Origin: Mycolicibacterium aubagnense | GTDB taxonomy: Bacteria > Actinomycetota > Actinomycetes > Mycobacteriales > Mycobacteriaceae | DNA length: 64,000 nucleotides | Reading direction: 5' to 3' | Assembly (NCBI RefSeq): GCF_010730955.1 | Contig: NZ_AP022577.1 | Span: 2,108,001 to 2,172,000 of the forward strand | Shown: positions 17,963-27,585 of the stretch, piece after piece | How positions within the stretch are numbered: the first letter of the stretch is position 1 | How the letters are laid out: each line of letters begins with the position of its first letter | The notes under the pieces: generated by a model | What the model was told of the DNA's origin: nothing | The model's input: only the letters and a program-made list of their open reading frames with translations | Databases searched by the model: none | Made by a program: the position numbers and the translations under genes

Positions 17963-20900
17963 GGCGGGTCGGTCCAGCCGATCTGGACCAGCTGATCGGG
18001 CTGACCGCGGCGCACCACGATGGCCCGGCCGGGCGGCAACGTCATCGGCCGCGCGGTGCCGAGTAGCGGCCCTTCTTCGGGACTGGTGCTCATGACGATG
18101 CCCACGGCACCGAGGTCCCGCATACGAGACAGCAGCGGGTCGAACATCGCGCGCGCCGCACCGCCGGAGCGGCGCGCGACCACCAGGTGCAGCCCGATAT
18201 CCGCTGCGTGTGGCAGCAGATCGAGCAACGGGTGCAACGGATTTCCCGCGGCACCCGCGACGAGGTCGTAATCATCGACGATGACGTGGATGTCGGGGCC
18301 AGACCACCAGGACCGGTCGCGGAGTTGCTGTTGTGTGACGCCGGGCCCCGGCAGCCGGGAGGTGAGCAGCGACAGTGCCTCGGTGAGTTCCGCCGCGGTG
18401 GTGACGGCCGACATCGCATAGCCGCACAGATGGGCCTCCTGCACCACACCCAGCGACGTCCGTCGGAAGTCGACGATCAGCAAGCGAGCCCGATGGGGAT
18501 CGGTCTGCCCGATGATCGCGCGGCACAAGGTCCGCAGCACGGACGTCTTCCCACTACCCGCATCGCCGAACACGACAAGATACGGATCACGGCCGAGATC
18601 CAGTGCGAACGGTTGAAGTTCCTCCTCCGAAACACCGATGACGTACCGCGGCGGTGGTTCCGCATCGGCCGTCGAGACCAGTTCGGCGTAATCCACGTGC
18701 TGCGGCAGCAGTTGGATCATGGGCGCGGGTGGCGAGGAAAGTGTCGCGAACCGATCGAGCTGCGGCAGCGCGACCACGAACTCCTTGCCATCCTTGGTGA
18801 GGCCACGGCCGGGCGGGCACGTGGTAAGCAATTGGGCACGGCGACGGTCCATCTCGGACTCCGTCGGGTCACCGAGCCTCAACTCGATCCGGGTGCCGAT
18901 GTGGTCTTTCAGCATGGGCCGTAGCTCAGCCCACCGATTGGCGGTGAGCACCACGTGGACACCGACCGACAGCCCTTGCGCCACCATCGCGGTGATGGTG
19001 TCCTCGAGTGCGTCGAACTCGCGGCGCAACACAGCCCAGCCGTCGACCGCCAGCACGACCTCGCCGTAGTCGTCCGGAAAGGGCACCTGCGGTCCGTGCT
19101 GCTGCCGGAAGTCCTGGCGGCGGCGGCACAGGGCCAGCAGTTGAGACACGATGCGCCGCACCAATTCCGGTTCGTTCCGGCCGGCGACAGTGCCGACGGA
19201 CGGATGCCGTCGCAACGCTGTCAGAGCTCCGTCACCCAGATCCAGGCCGTAGACGCTGAGCCGTGGTGTTGATGCGGTCAGACCGAGCAACAACGTCTGC
19301 AGTGCCACCGACTTTCCTGAGCGCGGGCCGCCGACGACAGCCACATGCCCACCGGAACCGTTGAGGTCGACGACCAGCTGGTCGCGGCGCTGTTGGAAGG
19401 GGTTGTCCACCAACCCGATCGGTGACCGCAGCGGACCGGTGTCCGAACGGGCCACCAGCAACTCGGACAATGCGGGTGAACCGGCCAGGGGCGGCAGCCA
19501 GACCGGATGGGCTTTCGCGCCGAGACCGGCCAGCCGGCGCAAGGTGGTGTCCATGAGGGTCGGACCGGCCGGCTGCTCCGGCAGCGCCGCCGGGACACCG
19601 ACGGTGAACCGGCTCGGCACCGGATCATCGCGCCCGCTCGTCGGAGCGGGTCCCGAGACGTATTCGGTGTGAAATCGCACCAACTTTCCGTCTGGGGTCC
19701 GCAGCAATCCGGCGCCCGGGGTTCCCGGCAACTCATGAGCGTCGGTGACCCCGATGACCGCCCGGGACTCTGCCGCCGAGAAGGTCTTGAGGCACACCCG
19801 GTAGGACAGGTGCGTGTCCAATCCGCGTAGGCGGCCTTCGTCCAGTCGCTGGCTGGCCAGGAGCAGATGAATCCCCAGCGACCGGCCGAGGCGCCCGATG
19901 GCGACGAACAGCTCCGCGAAATCCGGGTGCTGGCTCAGCAGTTCGGAGAACTCGTCGACCACAATGAACAGGGCGGGCAGCGGTGGCAGGTCGGCACCGG
20001 CCGCGCGGGCCCGGCGGTAATCGCCGATACCCGAAAAGTTCCCGGCCGCCCGCAACAGCCCTTGGCGACGGGTTAGCTCGCCGGCGAGGGCGTCGTGCAT
20101 CCGGGCGACCAGATGAGCTTCTTGCGCCAGATTGGTGATGACGGCGGCGACGTGATTGGCGCTTTCGAAGCCGAGAAATGTTGCGCCACCTTTGAAGTCG
20201 ACGAGGATCAAGTTCAGCTCGTCCGGCGAGTGTGCGCTGATCAGACCCAACGTCAGAGTGCGCAAGAACTCCGATTTTCCGGAGCCCGTTGCACCGATGC
20301 ACAAGCCGTGCGGCCCCATGCCGTGCTCGGCCGGTTCTTTGAGGTCCAGTTCGACCGGCGCGCCGGTGTCATCGGTGCCGATCGGCACGCGCAAGCGATA
20401 TCGCCCCGGCCGGTCCGGCCACCGGGGCACCCAATCCCGTTGTCGCCGTGCCACGTCCGTACTGCCGGCCGGGCGATAGCGCGCCAGCCTCCGCGCGCAC
20501 GTCTGCGCTTGGGTGGCGGTGAGGGTATCGGCGACCGAGCCCGGCGGCAGGGCCGACGCCGAACCCGGCTGACCGACCACCAGCAGCGTCACCCCGGCCG
20601 TGTCCTCGAACCCAGCCACGGCCACGGCGTCCGTGAGCACGACCAGATGGCATCCGGCGATGGCGGACACCGACCCGACCTCGGCGAAGCGCAGCGGCGG
20701 ACCGCCGATGGCACCCGAACGGTAATGGTGCGGTAGCCATTTCAGCCAGTCCCACGCCGTCGATCCGGTGACCGCCGCGATCTTCACCTCATCAGGTCCA
20801 TGCCACGACGCAAGCTGACACACCATGGCGCGGACCACTCCTCGGGGATCGTCGCCGCCGAGGCCAATGCGCCGAAACTGATTCACGACGACGGTCACGG

Positions 20901-21507
20901 GAACCTCGGGCACACTGGCGGCGGTCCGCAGCAACCGGTCGAGCGCCGAGGTCGTCAGCGGGTCGGTCGCACCGTCACCGGCGGCCGGCGACGGGACCAG
21001 CGGGGTGCACAGCGGACGCTCGCCGAGCCCCACGCGAACCTCGGTGAAATCGTCGTCGCGCCAACGCCGTTGCCACATCCGCTCGGTGCCGGCGAGGGTC
21101 CACAGCGCGTCCGGCGGCGGATGGTTCTGATGCAGCCAGCGGTGCTGTTCGGCCGCGGTTCGGCCCGCGCACTCACCGATCGCGTCGAGGTACACCAGGT
21201 ATTCCCGGCGGTCGGCGTCGATCTCCCCCGCTCGGCGCACACCGTGCGACCCGAGGACGGTGCTGCCGACCAGCGACAGCACCATCATGGCCGGGAAGAG
21301 CAGGAACATCGGGTTCCGGCCCGTCACCGAACCGGAACGGAAGTAGAACACCAGCATCCCCGCCATCGCCAACAGCATCAGTACCGGCGCGACGCGGGTG
21401 GCGACGTTGCCGGCCGCCAATCGCGGCACCGGTGGTGCCGCACGGACCGCGATGTCTCCCTCAGCCGGTGGGGCTGCCGGAGATCGCTCGACTCTGGTGA
21501 ATTCCAT
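17959..21507 (-). CDS. eccC4: ESX-4 secretion ATPase EccC4 (FtsK/SpoIIIE family)
   Basis: An 1182-residue motor. Two transmembrane helices near residues 40-85 (VLMLLAMAGMLVFYF and MFLLFPAMMVLSLVG) are followed by three ATPase domains whose Walker A motifs are, in order, GATGSGKSEF, GGPRSGKSVA and GDAGSGKTSV. LNLILVDFKGGATF and LFIVVDEFSELL give the first Walker B. It is one continuous chain, as in ESX-4, rather than split into Ca and Cb. The start is 109 bp from divergent eccD4, with a SigM-like promoter directly upstream that predicts an almost leaderless mRNA. It recognises EsxU/EsxT and powers secretion. Confidence 0.95.
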   Translation of the reverse strand: MEFTRVERSPAAPPAEGDIAVRAAPPVPRLAAGNVATRVAPVLMLLAMAGMLVFYFRSGSVTGRNPMFLLFPAMMVLSLVGSTVLGSHGVRRAGEIDADRREYLVYLDAIGECAGRTAAEQHRWLHQNHPPPDALWTLAGTERMWQRRWRDDDFTEVRVGLGERPLCTPLVPSPAAGDGATDPLTTSALDRLLRTAASVPEVPVTVVVNQFRRIGLGGDDPRGVVRAMVCQLASWHGPDEVKIAAVTGSTAWDWLKWLPHHYRSGAIGGPPLRFAEVGSVSAIAGCHLVVLTDAVAVAGFEDTAGVTLLVVGQPGSASALPPGSVADTLTATQAQTCARRLARYRPAGSTDVARRQRDWVPRWPDRPGRYRLRVPIGTDDTGAPVELDLKEPAEHGMGPHGLCIGATGSGKSEFLRTLTLGLISAHSPDELNLILVDFKGGATFLGFESANHVAAVITNLAQEAHLVARMHDALAGELTRRQGLLRAAGNFSGIGDYRRARAAGADLPPLPALFIVVDEFSELLSQHPDFAELFVAIGRLGRSLGIHLLLASQRLDEGRLRGLDTHLSYRVCLKTFSAAESRAVIGVTDAHELPGTPGAGLLRTPDGKLVRFHTEYVSGPAPTSGRDDPVPSRFTVGVPAALPEQPAGPTLMDTTLRRLAGLGAKAHPVWLPPLAGSPALSELLVARSDTGPLRSPIGLVDNPFQQRRDQLVVDLNGSGGHVAVVGGPRSGKSVALQTLLLGLTASTPRLSVYGLDLGDGALTALRRHPSVGTVAGRNEPELVRRIVSQLLALCRRRQDFRQQHGPQVPFPDDYGEVVLAVDGWAVLRREFDALEDTITAMVAQGLSVGVHVVLTANRWAELRPMLKDHIGTRIELRLGDPTESEMDRRRAQLLTTCPPGRGLTKDGKEFVVALPQLDRFATLSSPPAPMIQLLPQHVDYAELVSTADAEPPPRYVIGVSEEELQPFALDLGRDPYLVVFGDAGSGKTSVLRTLCRAIIGQTDPHRARLLIVDFRRTSLGVVQEAHLCGYAMSAVTTAAELTEALSLLTSRLPGPGVTQQQLRDRSWWSGPDIHVIVDDYDLVAGAAGNPLHPLLDLLPHAADIGLHLVVARRSGGAARAMFDPLLSRMRDLGAVGIVMSTSPEEGPLLGTARPMTLPPGRAIVVRRGQPDQLVQIGWTDPP

Positions 21508-21515
21508 CGAACTAT

Positions 21516-21543
21516 CTGACGTACCCGGACAGCGTTCGGTTCC
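21516..21543 (-). promoter_or_regulatory. SigM-like promoter of eccC4
   Basis: On the minus strand GGAACC (21538-21543) and CGTCAG (21516-21521) are 16 bp apart, matching the esxU promoter in elements and spacing. The ATG at 21507 lies nine bases after the -10 element, implying a leader of only a few bases. Confidence 0.65.
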
Positions 21544-21616
21544 ATCGATTTTCGTGTCGGGATGGGGGCCGCGGTGCCGTTAGCGTAGGAGCGGGCATAT
21601 CGATCCGGGGGGTGCG

Positions 21617-22873
21617 ATGTCCGAATCTGTCTGTCGGCTTTCAGTAGGGGCCGACGGCGAGATCGCCGATCTGATCTTGCCGGCGGGTACCGCCGTGGAC
21701 TCGCTGCTGCCCGACATCGTGGCGCTGGCTCATCCGCACGCGCCGCACGGCGTGAGTTGGCGCCTGGATCGAGCGAGCGGTGGTCCGATCGACGGGTCAT
21801 TGTCGCTGCGGCAAAACGGCGTTCACGACGGTGACGTGCTGCAGTTGCTGCGCGGGACCATCCCGGAACTTGGCGTGCTGCGCACGCACACGGCGACGAT
21901 GGCTGCCGGCGAGTTCCCTGCCGACCCGACCCGTCATCTCGTCGGTCCGGCGCTCGGACTGTGCGCGGTGACCGTCGCGGCCATGATCCTGATCTGGTCC
22001 GCCGCACGCGGCGACCACACCACGGCAGCGGCCATCAGTTGTGGGGGCACGCTGGCCGCACTGACGGTGTCGTGGCGGTCCGGCGGTGCACAATGGCCGG
22101 GGGCCGCCGTCATACTCGCGTTCGCGGCCGGGTTCTCGGCCGTACCGGGTGGCCCGGACGCCCCTCACGTCCTACTCGCATCAGCGACGGTGTTCGCGGT
22201 GGCCCTCGTGCTGCTGCGACTCGGCACGCACGGCATATCCATTGCGGCCGCGGCGTTCTCGGTGCCGATCATTGTGGCGTCGGCGGTGGCGAGCATCTGG
22301 TCGCTACCGCCGACCCGTGCCGCGGTCGCCGCGACCGTGGTGGCCTTGGTGGTGCTGTCGGCGGCCCCGCGGTGCGCTGTCACCATCGCGGGACTCACGC
22401 CGCAGTCGGCGCACGTCGTCGACGGCGATGCACGGCGGATCGAGTTGGCACATCGAGTGCTCACGGCGATGGCGATGGGTGCGGCGGCAGCCGCGGCAGT
22501 CGGCGCGGCCGTGGTGGCGCTGGCCGCCGGCCACCGGCCCAGTACCGCGACGTTGGTGTTCAGCTGGGTGGTGGCCGCAGCAATTGCGCTGCGAGCCCTG
22601 TCGTATCGGCTTCCGCTCCGCCGGTGGAGCATCCTGGTCGCAGGAATGGTGTGCACCACTGGGGCTTTGGCCGTCACCGCCATGGTGTTTCCGGCCTGGA
22701 CAGCCTGGCTCGGCGGTGGCGTCGTGGTGATCGTGGTGGGTATCCAGCGGATCGGGCACGTGAGCGCCCCGGCAGCCCAGCGCCTCAGGTACCTCGAATG
22801 GGCGGCGCTGGTCGCGGTGCCGCCGTGTGCGCTGTGGGCCGCAGACATCTTCAGCCTGGTGCGCGGAGGATGA
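21617..22873 (+). CDS. eccD4: ESX-4 membrane channel component EccD4
   Basis: A 418-residue protein with an N-terminal ubiquitin-like domain (residues 1-90, SVCRLSVGADGEIADLILP then LRQNGVHDGDVLQLL), followed by about eleven transmembrane segments starting at VGPALGLCAVTVAAMILIW. That is the EccD layout; the length is somewhat below the roughly 470 of M. tuberculosis EccD4 as I remember it. EccD forms the inner-membrane channel of the type VII core. The ribosome site GGGGGGTG precedes the ATG. It overlaps mycP4 by four bases and diverges from eccC4. Confidence 0.92.
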   Translation: MSESVCRLSVGADGEIADLILPAGTAVDSLLPDIVALAHPHAPHGVSWRLDRASGGPIDGSLSLRQNGVHDGDVLQLLRGTIPELGVLRTHTATMAAGEFPADPTRHLVGPALGLCAVTVAAMILIWSAARGDHTTAAAISCGGTLAALTVSWRSGGAQWPGAAVILAFAAGFSAVPGGPDAPHVLLASATVFAVALVLLRLGTHGISIAAAAFSVPIIVASAVASIWSLPPTRAAVAATVVALVVLSAAPRCAVTIAGLTPQSAHVVDGDARRIELAHRVLTAMAMGAAAAAAVGAAVVALAAGHRPSTATLVFSWVVAAAIALRALSYRLPLRRWSILVAGMVCTTGALAVTAMVFPAWTAWLGGGVVVIVVGIQRIGHVSAPAAQRLRYLEWAALVAVPPCALWAADIFSLVRGG

Positions 22874-24177
22874 GAACCGTTCAGGCCGTGGCCGTCACGT
22901 TGACGATGGTGATGACGGCGGCAGCGCCGTACGCCCACGCCGTCGCTCCCAAGCCCATTGATCGTGGGCAACTTCCCGCCCCCGCGGCACCCAAGCCGCC
23001 CGGCAGAACCGAACAGTCAGACCGGTGCTCGACGGCGAAGCCGGCCGACGACCGTCCCGCACACCAGCTCGACATGCTCGATATTGCTGCGGTGTGGCCA
23101 CTTTCCCGCGGCACCGGGCAGACGGTGGCAGTGATCGATACCGGCGTGGGGCGGCACCGACTACTGCCGCGTCTGGTCGCCGGCGGTGACTACGTCTCGT
23201 CGGGTGACGGTACGCAGGACTGCGACGGCCACGGCACGGCGATCGCCGGTCTGATCGGCGCAGCCGCCGCGGGCACCACGCCCAGCGCCTTCCGTGGCAT
23301 GGCCCCCGAAGCCACCATCCTCGCGATTCGTCAGTCCAGCAACAAATTCCGGCTCTCTGACGACCACGAGATATCGGGTGTCGGCGATGTCGAGACGCTC
23401 GCCCGTGCGGTCCGTGCGGCCGCCGACGCGGGCGCCACTGTCATCAACATCTCGTCCGTCGCCTGCATGCCCGCCGCTGATCCGCTCGACGACCGGTCGT
23501 TGGGTGCCGCCCTGGCATACGCGGTCGATGTGCGTAATGTCGTGGTCGTCGCCGCGGCCGGCAACGCCAGCGGCGAATGCGCACAACAGAATCCACTATC
23601 CGACCCCACACGGCCGGGAACGCCGGACTGGGACACCGTGCACAGCGTGGTCAGCCCCGCCTGGTACGACGACTACGTGCTCACGGTCGGTTCCGTCGGC
23701 CCGAGCGGGGCGCCATCACCATTCAGCCTGGCCGGCCCCTGGGTCGACGTCGCCGCGCCCGGCGAGTCGGTGGTGTCACTGAGCGCACAGGGAGACGGAT
23801 TGGTCGACAGCCGGCCGGACGGGCGCCCGCTGTCCGGGACCAGCTACGCCGCACCCGTCGTCAGTGGTGTTGTCGCACTGGTCCGTTCGCGGCTGCCACA
23901 GCTGTCTGCCCGGCAGGTGATGACCCGCATCGAGGACACCGCGCATCATCCGGCAGACGGCTGGAACGCGCAGGTGGGACACGGGGTGGTCGACCCGCTG
24001 GCCGCGGTGAGCGGCGGCGGACCGGCGCCCACCCCCGCGCGGGTCGCCGCCGCGCAGGCAACGCCCGTAGCGGGTCCGGATCGTCGCCCGTCGCGGCGCA
24101 TTGCCTTCCTCGGCACCGCGGTCTGCATCGTGGTGGCGGCCATTGCAGTGACCGGTCGCCGGCGATCACGGCGCTAG
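22870..24177 (+). CDS. mycP4: ESX-4 mycosin (subtilisin-like serine protease)
   Basis: A 435-residue mycosin with an N-terminal signal peptide (residues 1-25, ending YAHA), a Pro-rich propeptide-like stretch, and subtilase motifs VAVIDTGV (Asp90), DCDGHGTAIAG (His121) and LSGTSYAAPVVSG (Ser325). A C-terminal transmembrane helix (IAFLGTAVCIVVAAIAV) and a short basic cytosolic tail complete the mycosin layout. The ATG at 22870 overlaps the eccD4 stop (ATGA). Mycosins stabilise the ESX core complex in the periplasm. It converges with the eccB4 3' fragment; the 110 bp between shows no gene. Confidence 0.93.
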   Translation: MRTVQAVAVTLTMVMTAAAPYAHAVAPKPIDRGQLPAPAAPKPPGRTEQSDRCSTAKPADDRPAHQLDMLDIAAVWPLSRGTGQTVAVIDTGVGRHRLLPRLVAGGDYVSSGDGTQDCDGHGTAIAGLIGAAAAGTTPSAFRGMAPEATILAIRQSSNKFRLSDDHEISGVGDVETLARAVRAAADAGATVINISSVACMPAADPLDDRSLGAALAYAVDVRNVVVVAAAGNASGECAQQNPLSDPTRPGTPDWDTVHSVVSPAWYDDYVLTVGSVGPSGAPSPFSLAGPWVDVAAPGESVVSLSAQGDGLVDSRPDGRPLSGTSYAAPVVSGVVALVRSRLPQLSARQVMTRIEDTAHHPADGWNAQVGHGVVDPLAAVSGGGPAPTPARVAAAQATPVAGPDRRPSRRIAFLGTAVCIVVAAIAVTGRRRSRR

Positions 24178-24287
24178 GTGGTCGAATGTCGCTGTCGCGG
24201 GCCATCTCATAGTCACCCAGCGCGTCAAGGGCTGGGCGGAGACGCTCGATGAGCCCGGCCGCCAGAGCAAACCCCGCGGCCTGGCCC

Positions 24288-25361
24288 CTACGGCGACAGC
24301 CCGTCCCGCAGCACCTCGGCCGCGGCCACACTCAGTTCGGGACCACCGGGTAACCGGGCCAGCATCGGCCAGGGCGCAGGTAGCGGCTCCCCCTCCATGC
24401 CAAGATATTTCGCCGCCTCGGCATCGTGGATGCCGTATCGCACGCCGCGGTCCGACACCAGATACCGCGGGCCCATGACCGACCCGCCCAGCACTCCCGT
24501 GGCATGCACGTACGCGTAGCGTCCCGGCGGTATGGCCACGGCATCGATATTCGGTCCGTCGCCGTCATCTTGCACCAGCGGCACCCCGCCTGTCCCCGGT
24601 TTACCCTGCACCACAACGGTATCCACCCGGCCGGCGTCCGATCGCCAGTGCGCACACACCGGGACCTCGCTCGGCAACGGCGGACGAGCCTGCTCCGGAA
24701 AGGTCGACACCGCAAGCTCATGGACGGCCGCAATGGCGGCGATGGCCGCCGGAGGCACGGTGCGGAGGTCACCGCCGTCGGCACCATGGGCGAAACGGAT
24801 GACGTCGGCCGCGACGTCGCCGACGCGCTGCAGACCGCTGGTGAGGACCACGTGATGCTCTGCCGCGTCAGCCCGGCTCACCCGCAATACCTGGCCGACG
24901 ACGAAACCGCCCGGCCCTTTCCCACCGAGGCCCGGGATCGCCGGAGCCGTGATCGGGGGCAGTTCCGGCAAGAGGTCGAGAAATGAGCGCGATACCTGCC
25001 GGGGCACGACGCCGTCGAGGCGCAGCGCGCGGACTACCGCCAGGTCACGCAGGTCGACTTCGGCGCGTCTGCCCTCGTACACGAGATACGTGGCGGCCAG
25101 GTGTTCGCCTGCGGCCGTCGCCAGGACGGGCCGGACCTGGTCACGTCCGTCGGCGTCCGCACCGGCGAGCAGTACCGTCCGCCCGCTGTCACACACCTGC
25201 CACGATGCCGTCGCGACCGGCCGGCCCAATTCGGCTGGGGCGCCCGGGATTCCGACGAGCGGCCCGCGGTGGGCGGCAGCGATCGCGTCGGCGCCGACGG
25301 TTACCGGGTTCACCGCGGACTTGGCGACCAGTCGGGCCGACGCGAGATTCAGCGCGGGATG
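24288..25361 (-). pseudogene. eccB4: EccB4, 3' part (357 codons) cut off by the mobile element
   Basis: Reading leftward from 25361 the frame gives HPALNLASARLVAKSAVNPV, the EccB signature that should follow LYVRxxxxW, and continues through the periplasmic domain to LRDGLSP. No transmembrane anchor is present: the anchor and first 94 codons lie 15.8 kb away at 41213-41494. Upstream in frame are two residues from six foreign bases and element sequence, then a TAA stop, so the gene is severed. A GTG at 25313 could in principle start a soluble fragment. Joining the two parts restores a 451-residue EccB4 in frame. Loss of EccB should disable the ESX-4 core. Confidence 0.92.
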
Positions 25362-25367
25362 ACAACC

Positions 25368-25379
25368 TTATCTGGGGTT
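25368..25379 (+). repeat. Left terminal inverted repeat
   Basis: TTATCTGGGGTT, perfect inverted match to 41201-41212; four further bases (ATTC) match after a two-base gap. It adjoins the six unmatched bases next to eccB4. Confidence 0.8.
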
Positions 25380-25438
25380 AAATTCTAAATATTCGCCATT
25401 TATGCGTGTTGATCTGCGCAAATATCCAAGGGGACATG

Positions 25439-25531
25439 TACCCTTTTAGGGTATGAGGGCCAGAAAATCGTATGGTTTCTTGCGGCGTGGCGCGAAGTTG
25501 AGTGTTGTGCACCGGGGTAAATCTTTACCCC
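25439..25531. promoter_or_regulatory. Two TACCC/GGGTA palindromes before the first element gene
   Basis: TACCCT-TTT-AGGGTA (25439-25453) and GGGGTAAA-TC-TTTACCCC (25514-25531) share the half-site GGGTA. The second touches the ATG at 25532. They look like operators for the XRE-type regulator encoded at 26304 or another element repressor. Confidence 0.5.
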
Positions 25532-26239
25532 ATGAAGCAACACGACGATCCTCAGGCCTTGGTCGAGGAGCTTGTCGCGCAACATGCACTGGTGTTGGGC
25601 GAATCGCACGGCGATTTGGCTGCTCGCCACGTGGAGGTTCCGGACCGTTTCGGCGATCAGGGCAGCAATGTGCGGTCGATTACCACGTCGTGCTCTGTGC
25701 TGGAGACTTTTTTGATGTCGAGACTTCGGCGACAACGACCCGATTCGACGTTGAAGGTCAAGGCGGGCAACGGAATGGGTGTGCTCCTTCTGGACGGGAA
25801 GGGGTCGCGGATCTATGTGCGCAAGCATCCCCGCAAGTACGACGGCAGCTTGATCGAGCCGGTGAAGTATGTACCCGGCGGGGAGCAGCTGAGCCTGGAA
25901 GAGGAACTTGGCCATCCGATCGGCGGCGAGGACGGCATCCCCGAGCCGCAGGGGTATCGCGAGTACCTGTTGTGGTGGCCGGACAGCCGAGGGTTCTTCG
26001 GCGGGGCGGCGTTGGCTGCTGGCCTGTTGCTGGACAACATTCAGGTGCTGTACGGCAGGACGCCGCTGCCGGCAGCGATCTTCGAGGAACGCAGCACCAC
26101 GGTGGGCTTGGGTCAGCCCAGTGGCGGTTCGCAGGGGTCGACGAGGCTGGCGAAGCGGCGCCGCGACGAGGATTTCACCGAGGTCGACGAGAATCCCGCG
26201 TTCGACGAGGAGGATGGCACCCCGCCGGAGTTGTCGTAG
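25532..26239 (+). CDS. Hypothetical protein of the mobile element
   Basis: A protein of 235 residues starting MKQHDDPQALVEELVAQHAL; an upstream GTG at 25502 would add ten residues and clear the operator-like palindrome. No family was recognised. The middle (KVKAGNGMGVLLLDGKGSRIYVRKHPRK) is basic and could bind nucleic acid; EYLLWWPDSRGFFGGAALAAGLLL is hydrophobic; the end is acidic (DEDFTEVDENPAFDEEDG). It directly precedes an XRE-ImmA gene, so it may be the partner or target of that regulator. Intact in this sequence. Confidence 0.55.
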   Translation: MKQHDDPQALVEELVAQHALVLGESHGDLAARHVEVPDRFGDQGSNVRSITTSCSVLETFLMSRLRRQRPDSTLKVKAGNGMGVLLLDGKGSRIYVRKHPRKYDGSLIEPVKYVPGGEQLSLEEELGHPIGGEDGIPEPQGYREYLLWWPDSRGFFGGAALAAGLLLDNIQVLYGRTPLPAAIFEERSTTVGLGQPSGGSQGSTRLAKRRRDEDFTEVDENPAFDEEDGTPPELS

Positions 26240-26303
26240 CTATCAGGCACAGTGTTGGGTGCTTGCCGGTATCCCAACCCGGTGACGTTGAATTGAGCGC
26301 ACG

Positions 26304-27557
26304 ATGATTGAGGTTTTTGGTGTCCGGGTCCGACAGGCCCGGTTGTTGCGACGAATGACAGCAAAGACGGTGGCCGAAGCCGCCGGGTGGAGCCCTGCCC
26401 GGCAGTCCCAGATCGAAAAAACGCAGATCATCCGACTCGATGACGCCGATGTCGAGCTGCTGGCGGGGTTGTTCCGTTTCCCTGAAGCATTTTTCGAATC
26501 GGCTCCGCAGACCCGGGTGTCGACGGAGGTTGTTGTTCCGCGCGCCCAAGTCGATGACGATGGGCGAGCAGGACTTTCTGGCGACGTTCGCGTCGCTGGC
26601 GGGCGATTTCCTCGCCGACCTCGATGACCGGTCGAAGCTGCCGCCGGTGAAGATTCCGACGATGGCTCCCGAAGAGCTGACGCACCGGTCGATCGCCGCG
26701 GCCGCGGCACGTCTGCGAGCAGCGATGGGCGTGGAACACGATGAGCCCCTTGATGATTTGATGTACGAGGCCGAGCGCCTCGGTGCACCGGTGATCGTGC
26801 GGCGCCGGGTGGCCGGGGAATGGGAAAGCGAGTTCGCCGCATCCCCGGCTCCGGCCCGCGACGAGAAGCATCTGGGTTATTCGAGCTGGGTGGGCCGGAT
26901 GCGGGACCGGCCGCTGATTGTGTTGCGGGACAGTGATTCCTGGGAGCGGACCCGGTTCACGATCGCCCACGAGCTCGGGCATTTGGTGTTGCATTCGCAC
27001 GCATACTGCTCGGTGAGCTCGGCCGATGAGCTCGAAGCCAACCGGTTCGCCACCGAACTGCTGGCCCCGGCGGCGGTGATCGCCGATGAGCTGCCCCGGT
27101 TGTTGTCGCTACTGAATCTGCGGCCGCTCAAAGACAAGTGGGGTTGTCGCTGGGCTCGCTGATCATGCATCTGCGCGATTCGGGGTTGATCCCGGCAGAG
27201 CGAGCGAAAATGCTGACCACGCAACTGCATCGGCGGATCAACCCGGCCACCGGGCACACGTGGGGCATGACCGAGCCCGGCTTTAATGACCGTGCCCCGG
27301 AGCGGCCGCGGCTGCTGCGCAAGTGGGTGGAACGCTGCTACGGCGGCGCCTCGGTGCCGATGCTGGCCGCGCGGGAGTCGATGATTTATCCGGCCGACGT
27401 ACTGGACTGGTTCCTGGCGACCCAGCGGCCGGCGCCGGCCGCCGAGCGCCAGCCGATGGCGGCGAGCGTCGGTGCGGGCCGCACTCCCTCGCCGGTGGGC
27501 GTGGCCCCGTCGCGGGTGGTGCGGCTCGATGATTTCCGTAAGGGCCGGCCGCGGTGA
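26304..27557 (+). pseudogene. XRE HTH plus ImmA/IrrE zinc-peptidase regulator, two frameshifts
   Basis: Three frames read in order give one protein of about 417 residues. The first has an N-terminal XRE helix-turn-helix (VRQARLLRRMTAKTVAEAAGW then RQSQIEK). The second is a COG2856/ImmA-type domain with the zinc motif HELGH in IAHELGHLVLH. The third is a C-terminal segment with LSLGSLIMHLRDSGLI. The frame slips at GGG 26563-26565 (one base too many) and at GGGG 27140-27143 (one too few). ImmA-type peptidases typically cleave a repressor to induce a mobile element, so this is probably the excision switch. Either a decayed gene or sequence error; see the frameshift finding. Confidence 0.75.
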
Positions 27558-27585
27558 CCGCGCCGGCGCGGGGGCGCTGCTGACG

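Noticed and set aside
20095..20736. Long antisense reading frames inside eccC4, eccD4, rpoA and other genes
   Set aside because: They are high-GC shadow frames with Arg/Pro/Ala-rich low-complexity translations and no family features.
25313..25367. EccB4 3' fragment as a naturally short gene starting at GTG 25313
   Set aside because: Conserved residues HPALNLASAR lie upstream of that GTG in frame, so the gene was cut rather than short.
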